DNA of 64,000 nt from Thalassoglobus polymorphus. Lineage in GTDB: Bacteria > Planctomycetota > Planctomycetia > Planctomycetales > Planctomycetaceae. Shown here piece by piece: positions 60,356-64,000 of this stretch (the stretch's first letter is position 1; every line of letters starts with the position of its first letter). Made by a program: the position numbers and the translations under genes. Where the stretch lies: NCBI RefSeq assembly GCF_007744255.1, contig NZ_CP036267.1, positions 930,001 through 994,000 of the forward strand, read 5' to 3'. Below the pieces are notes generated by a model. It was not told where the DNA came from and ran no database searches. It saw only the letters and a list, made by a program, of their open reading frames with translations.

Positions 60356-60432
60356 GAACCAGTCCAGAAGTTTGTGGATGCTTATTTTTCTCACTGTTTG
60401 AGGGGAGCAAACTCAGGTTTCAGGGGCAGTTC
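60356..60432 (-). mobile_element. A-family 77-bp element copy A12
   Basis: Exactly 77 bp from GAACCAGTCC to GGGGCAGTTC, right flank TA (60433-60434), left flank TT. Inner segments are diverged (CACTGTTTGAGGGGAGCA). Its GAACTGATCC-type end faces the GspF-like gene. Eight bases after it a B repeat begins. Confidence 0.78.
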
Positions 60433-60442
60433 TAACGCCTTA

Positions 60443-60543
60443 TCGCATCTTTCGAATTGGTGTTCAGGTTCTGCTTCGTGGAGAATGTGTGAATTTTCAT
60501 GCGAAAAGCATTCTCCACGGGCACAAGAAGTACGAAAGTGTTC
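60443..60543 (+). mobile_element. B-family repeat copy B10
   Basis: 101 bp starting TCGCATCTTTCGAATTGG with TA on its left (60441-60442), through TTCTGCTTCGTGGAGAATG and its partner arm CATTCTCCACGGGC, to GTGTTC-AA. The arms form a near-perfect hairpin. Confidence 0.82.
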
Positions 60544-60641
60544 AAACGGTTTGAGTTTCGCTTGCCCGTGGTCATTCTCCATTCGAGCAGCGGGTTCAAT
60601 TTGAAACGAGTTTAGATTGCGGCTTCGAGAGGCCGCTGAAT

Positions 60642-61700
60642 GTGGACGCGATGCCTAACAGGTCTTCACCAAAGCAGAAGAGACTTCGTCCGGAAGAGAT
60701 TGTCACCCTGAGTCGTGAGGTTCAGGCGATGGTCGCTGCTGGCGTCCCGTTAGATCTCGGAGTTCGGAGTGCTGCGGGAGGGTTCTCCCCCAGTTTGGAA
60801 TCGGCTGCACACAAAATCGCAGATCGACTCGAACAGGGAGCCAGTATTTCAGAAGCGTTCCGCGATGAGGCTTCCGTTCCTCCAGTGTTCCGAGCGATTC
60901 TGGTCGCCGGGTTTCGATGCGGGGAAACAGAATCAGTACTTCGGGACATCACCAACCTGACGCAAATGCAGATCGCATTGCGGCAGGCTCTGAAGATTGG
61001 TTTGGTCTATCCGTTGATTGTCGTCTTTCTGGCGATGGCGTTGTTTCTGATTGTGATCAACGGGATGCTTCCCAAGTTGGCAGAATTCCATATTCAAATT
61101 GACGCAGTAGTTCCTCGCTGGATGTCTCTGCTGACGAACATTCCTGTCCCGCCGTCAGCTTCGATTTTCCTTTTGTTGGCGTTTTTTGCCTCGATGATCT
61201 GGCTCATCAGAACCGGTCGACTGACTCCCTTGGGGGGGCTTCTCTGGATGCCCGGCGTCTCCGGGGTCGTCAGGGATTTTTCGGTTGCTCATTTCTCCCA
61301 TTTATTGTCCCTGCTAGTGAGTTACGGTGTGCCACTTCCCGAAGCACTTCGGCTGACTGCGGAGTCGATTCCCGATGGACCTTTGAAAGAGCAGACATAC
61401 GCAGTCGCCACCAATGTTGAACGTGGTGAGGAAATTTCAGATTCGCTCGATGGTCAGGCAGCGTTTCCACCGTTTTTGAAGTGGTTGCTGGTGGCCGGGC
61501 AGCGTGATTCTGAATTAGGAGCAGCGCTCAAACATGCCTCCGAATTTTATCAGGGCCGCGCTCAAGGCCGGGCGATTTGGCTGAGCAAAGTGGTCCCAGC
61601 GACGTGCGTCGTCGTGATCGGTGGAAGCGTGACCTTATTATATACGTTGAGCGTCTTCGGGCCGATGGTCGAGTTATGGTCAAAGATGGCTCAGAACTGA
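60642..61700 (+). CDS. GspF-like inner-membrane protein, first of three
   Basis: 352 residues from GTG 60642 (GAGAGG nine bases upstream; the ATG at 60651 is the alternative). Two GspF/PilC half-repeats, each with a cytoplasmic helical bundle and a TM segment: the first with PVFRAILVAGFRCGETESVLR and LVYPLIVVFLAMALFLIVI, the second with LLSLLVSYGVPLPEALRL and FPPFLKWLLVAGQRDSELGAAL. The platform protein of type II secretion and type IV pili is expected to bind the ATPase (GspE) and the pseudopilins. It lies 430 bases after the CNNM gene, separated by A12 and B10. Confidence 0.9.
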   Translation: MDAMPNRSSPKQKRLRPEEIVTLSREVQAMVAAGVPLDLGVRSAAGGFSPSLESAAHKIADRLEQGASISEAFRDEASVPPVFRAILVAGFRCGETESVLRDITNLTQMQIALRQALKIGLVYPLIVVFLAMALFLIVINGMLPKLAEFHIQIDAVVPRWMSLLTNIPVPPSASIFLLLAFFASMIWLIRTGRLTPLGGLLWMPGVSGVVRDFSVAHFSHLLSLLVSYGVPLPEALRLTAESIPDGPLKEQTYAVATNVERGEEISDSLDGQAAFPPFLKWLLVAGQRDSELGAALKHASEFYQGRAQGRAIWLSKVVPATCVVVIGGSVTLLYTLSVFGPMVELWSKMAQN

Positions 61701-61747
61701 TCAGGTATTTATTTTGGTAACAGCAATACGGCTTCATGGAGTAGAAC

Positions 61748-62776
61748 TTGGAATCTTCGGATGAGACATCTGATCCGCAACCGACTGAGCCTCGAACAGT
61801 ATTGTCGCCGCTCATGATCGCTGCAGGTTTGCGCGCCGCTGCAAGTGAGATGTCGTCGAGTCAAGACCGGGAAGGTCTCATCAAGCTTGCCGATGCATTG
61901 CAGACCGGTGCGTCAGTGGATGGAGCACTCGCAAAAACTCCAGGTCTCCCCGCTGATCTTCAGCAAATCGTTCTCGCAGGAACCCAGACCGGTCGGCTTC
62001 CTCAATTGCTGGAAGAGTATCTTTCAACAAATCGTCAGTCTCGGACCCTTTGGAAGAGCTTCTACTTCAGTCTGCTCTACCCCACCGTCGTTCTTCTCTT
62101 TGCGACGATTACGGTCTCATTGTTTCTGGCACTGATCGTTCCACAATTCAAAGAGATTTTTTTTGATTTCGGAGTGGAACTTCCATTGCTGACTAAGGTG
62201 ATCATTCAGTCTGCGGATGTCGCGAACAAAGTTTGGCTGCCGATGTTTTTTGTCTTCGTCTGTTTCGTTGTGCTGTTCCTCGTTCGCAAAGCGATTCCAT
62301 TTGCAGCGTTTCGGGCACGCCTGTTTCATCTTCTACCTTGGATTGGAACGGCTCAAGCGATGGCAGCGGCCTCAGAATTTTGTTCGCGGTTAGCGGTTCT
62401 CGTTGAGTGCCGGATGCCGCTGGATGAAGCGATGCAGATTGTTTCGCAGACCGTTCATGATCCTTACATGAGTGAAGTGACAGACAAATTCTCAAATCAA
62501 TTACGGTCGGGATCTCCGCCGGAGGAAGTCGCTCGAGATTTACCGGGACTCCCCCATTTTTTGAGGAACGCATTTCGCTGGTCGAATGACCCTGAGACAT
62601 TTGCCGAGGGGCTCCGCTCATTGGCAATTGTGTATAGTTCGCAAGCTCGCGTTTCAGCCGGGCGGCTCATCATCGTCACCGAGCCAGTCGTTTTCGTTGG
62701 CGTGGCACTGGTGACAGGAACTGTTGTGGTCGGCATGTTCCTCCCGCTCATTCAACTGATCAACCTACTCAGCTAA
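61748..62776 (+). CDS. GspF-like inner-membrane protein, second of three
   Basis: 342 residues from TTG 61748 (GGAG six bases upstream). GspF fold with two bundles: DREGLIKLADALQTGASVD, LQQIVLAGTQTGRLPQLLEEYL, then TM segments (TVVLLFATITVSLFLALIV) and VPQFKEIFFDFGVELPLLT, the signature sequence around GspF TM1, and a second half (CRMPLDEAMQIVSQTVHDP) ending in TM helices. 47 bases after the first copy, the same operon. Two unequal copies suggest a heteromeric platform. Confidence 0.9.
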   Translation: MESSDETSDPQPTEPRTVLSPLMIAAGLRAAASEMSSSQDREGLIKLADALQTGASVDGALAKTPGLPADLQQIVLAGTQTGRLPQLLEEYLSTNRQSRTLWKSFYFSLLYPTVVLLFATITVSLFLALIVPQFKEIFFDFGVELPLLTKVIIQSADVANKVWLPMFFVFVCFVVLFLVRKAIPFAAFRARLFHLLPWIGTAQAMAAASEFCSRLAVLVECRMPLDEAMQIVSQTVHDPYMSEVTDKFSNQLRSGSPPEEVARDLPGLPHFLRNAFRWSNDPETFAEGLRSLAIVYSSQARVSAGRLIIVTEPVVFVGVALVTGTVVVGMFLPLIQLINLLS

Positions 62777-62792
62777 CAAGGGATCCCCGTTT

Positions 62793-64000
62793 ATGGAGCC
62801 GCTCCTTATCCTGCTTGTGATACCATTCATCGCATTCATGATGTTGCGCGCCGATTCTCTACGCCGAAACGGCCTCGATCCACAAACTCGCGAAGCAGCT
62901 CGAAAGTCTCTTCCTGTCCTTTCCGTGGTGAGCTGGCTGATCGCTGCTCTCTTTTTGTACTTCGGTCTTCAGGAAATTCGAACACCTGAAGTCACTTACA
63001 GGTTTGTCTTCATTACAACAGCACGGATTGGGTTAGGAGTTGGGCTGCTGTTTCTCGGTTGGAAATCATGGCAAGTTTCGAAACATCTTGAGCAAGCGGA
63101 TCTGCCACTTCAAGAAGTTGTTCGTCGCGATTTGGAAGAGACGACAGCCCGTATGACGGCAATCCTTTTTATTCTGTTACCTTTCGCATTACCTGCGATG
63201 GTCTTGTTGGCTTTTGTGGGGTTTATCCCATTGATTTTTGTCGGCGCCGCAAATTTTTCCAAAAGCTACATCTTGAATCAGCTCTTGTGGGCCTTTGCGC
63301 TTGCAACAAAAAATCAATCCGACCTGGCGATTGAAGTTCAGGCACTCGAACAGGTGATCCGGAGAGAGCAGAACTCAGTTGTGCGATATGTCTTTCTCGG
63401 ACTGACAGCACTGGTCCTCGTTACTTTGGCTGGATTACTCTTCTCTTTTAATCAGCTCTTCGGCTTGTATTTTATGGTGGTCTTAATTTTCATCGCGTTT
63501 GCTTACGTGGTCCGTCGTGTCAGGTTGTTCTTTCTTATGGAAAGACTGGGAGTTCTAGCGGCATCATTGAACCACGGTCAGCCACTCAGTAAAGCGATGG
63601 GTCACCACCCTCAATTGTTCTCCTACGACTTGATCGGAGCGGTCGACAGTGCAGCCGAGCAGGGGGATCTATCGTCGGTGCTAAGTGAAATCGCCGCTGC
63701 TGATTCACGGAATTTTGAAAGAAAAAACGTAGCTGGCTCACTGACTGACACAGGTTTGCTCTATGTGGTAATCGTCTTTGCCATATTCTTACAGATAGTC
63801 GGTTTTATGATGTATTGGGTGATTCCGAAATTCAACTCGATCTTCGAGGACTTTGGCATTGAGCTTTCAAGATCGACTCAATTACTTGTTGATTTTTCAG
63901 ACACTTTCGCTTCATACTGGTACCTGCTTGGACCTTTGATTTGCCTGCCGTTCTTTCCGTTTGTGGCGATCGCGCTCATGTCACAGGAAAATTCGAATTG
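62793..64000 (+). CDS. GspF-like membrane protein with N-terminal TM extension (3' end outside the window)
   Basis: At least 402 residues, frame open to the last base. From ATG 62793: MEPLLILLVIPFIAFMMLR and two further N-terminal TM segments (SVVSWLIAALFLYFG, FVFITTARIGLGVGLLFLG), then a stretch with two TM segments around residues 120-150. From about 235 on there are bundle and TM regions, ending with VIVFAIFLQIVGFMMYWVIPKFNSIFEDFGIELS, the GspF hallmark, also seen in the second copy. 16 bases after the second copy. This is the third GspF-type protein of the operon, with a larger N-terminus; its end and any later genes are not in the window. Confidence 0.82.
   Translation, partial: MEPLLILLVIPFIAFMMLRADSLRRNGLDPQTREAARKSLPVLSVVSWLIAALFLYFGLQEIRTPEVTYRFVFITTARIGLGVGLLFLGWKSWQVSKHLEQADLPLQEVVRRDLEETTARMTAILFILLPFALPAMVLLAFVGFIPLIFVGAANFSKSYILNQLLWAFALATKNQSDLAIEVQALEQVIRREQNSVVRYVFLGLTALVLVTLAGLLFSFNQLFGLYFMVVLIFIAFAYVVRRVRLFFLMERLGVLAASLNHGQPLSKAMGHHPQLFSYDLIGAVDSAAEQGDLSSVLSEIAAADSRNFERKNVAGSLTDTGLLYVVIVFAIFLQIVGFMMYWVIPKFNSIFEDFGIELSRSTQLLVDFSDTFASYWYLLGPLICLPFFPFVAIALMSQENSN

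Noticed and set aside
61694-61706. AACTGATC after the first GspF-like stop codon
   Set aside because: Only the terminal octamer matches family A; no inner or distal sequence follows.
1-64000. tRNA, rRNA, tmRNA or RNase P RNA genes
   Set aside because: No acceptor-stem/T-loop pattern or conserved RNA sequence was recognised by eye on either strand; a covariance search could not be run.

Overview
The window looks like a chromosome segment from a planctomycete of the class Planctomycetia, probably a member or relative of Planctomycetaceae. This is an inference from gene content and from a base composition near 50% GC by eye; no 16S or other taxonomic marker is present. The supporting genes are a sulfatase with a formylglycine motif, a HEAT-repeat cytochrome with a CxxCH site of the Pirellula/Verrucomicrobium type, DUF1571 and DUF1570 proteins, a PQQ-like propeller protein, an exported Gfo/Idh/MocA protein, a CCINC thioredoxin-NHL protein, and many secreted low-complexity proteins. 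I see no rRNA, tRNA, CRISPR array, prophage or transposase gene.

Layout. 1-4291: valS (5' end outside the window) and an RNase Z-like metallo-hydrolase. 4446-8580: sulfatase, a FliA/WhiG-type sigma factor and a small secreted Val/Pro-rich protein. 9441-13542: an MsbA-type ABC exporter, a small pilin-like protein and a DUF1571 protein. 14300-18455: the heme-binding HEAT protein converging on a Gfo/Idh/MocA-like protein and a PQQ-like propeller protein. 18819-24639: glpK converging on rplU, then an MscS channel, a Ser/Pro-rich secreted protein and an esterase. 24835-32115: a TPR protein, an SNF-type sodium symporter, a metal ABC ATPase followed by a permease fused to a DtxR/MntR-like domain, and a cupredoxin. 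32407-41465: an NAD(P)-dependent reductase, an RND exporter, RNase E/G and a membrane glycosyltransferase. 42004-51603: the thioredoxin-NHL protein, a BioF2-type acetyltransferase, a stand-alone M41-like protease, a DUF5009 membrane protein, the exported oxidoreductase, a DUF1570 protein and a polysaccharide deacetylase. 51669-57314: a membrane protein with a degenerate spermidine-synthase fold, an RlmI-like methyltransferase and a dienelactone hydrolase. 57593-64000: a type II secretion/type IV pilus-like cluster with a degenerate GspE ATPase, a CNNM/DUF21 protein and three GspF-like proteins, the last cut by the window end.

The most striking content is in the intergenic DNA. Two dispersed short repeat families recur through the window. 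Family A is nearly always exactly 77 bp, has about 10-bp terminal inverted repeats and is usually flanked by TA. About 12 copies are visible, all in regions upstream of gene starts. Family B is about 100 bp, starts TA-GAGCA, folds into a long hairpin and has about 13 copies. One A copy sits inside a B copy at a TA that appears duplicated, which supports transposition. Four genes (sigma factor, TPR protein, RND exporter, RlmI-like methyltransferase) end in a TAG stop codon that lies at the same end of a B copy. Together these look like two non-autonomous TA-target elements (MITEs) that have been integrated into leaders and 3' ends of genes.

Most genes are chromosomal housekeeping or envelope genes with short operons. 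Convergent pairs share bidirectional hairpin terminators (12492-12529, 20360-20393, 32248-32288). Several start codons need moving inward because an apparent N-terminal extension is read through an A element (secreted protein at 8580, RND exporter at 36487, NHL protein at 42004).
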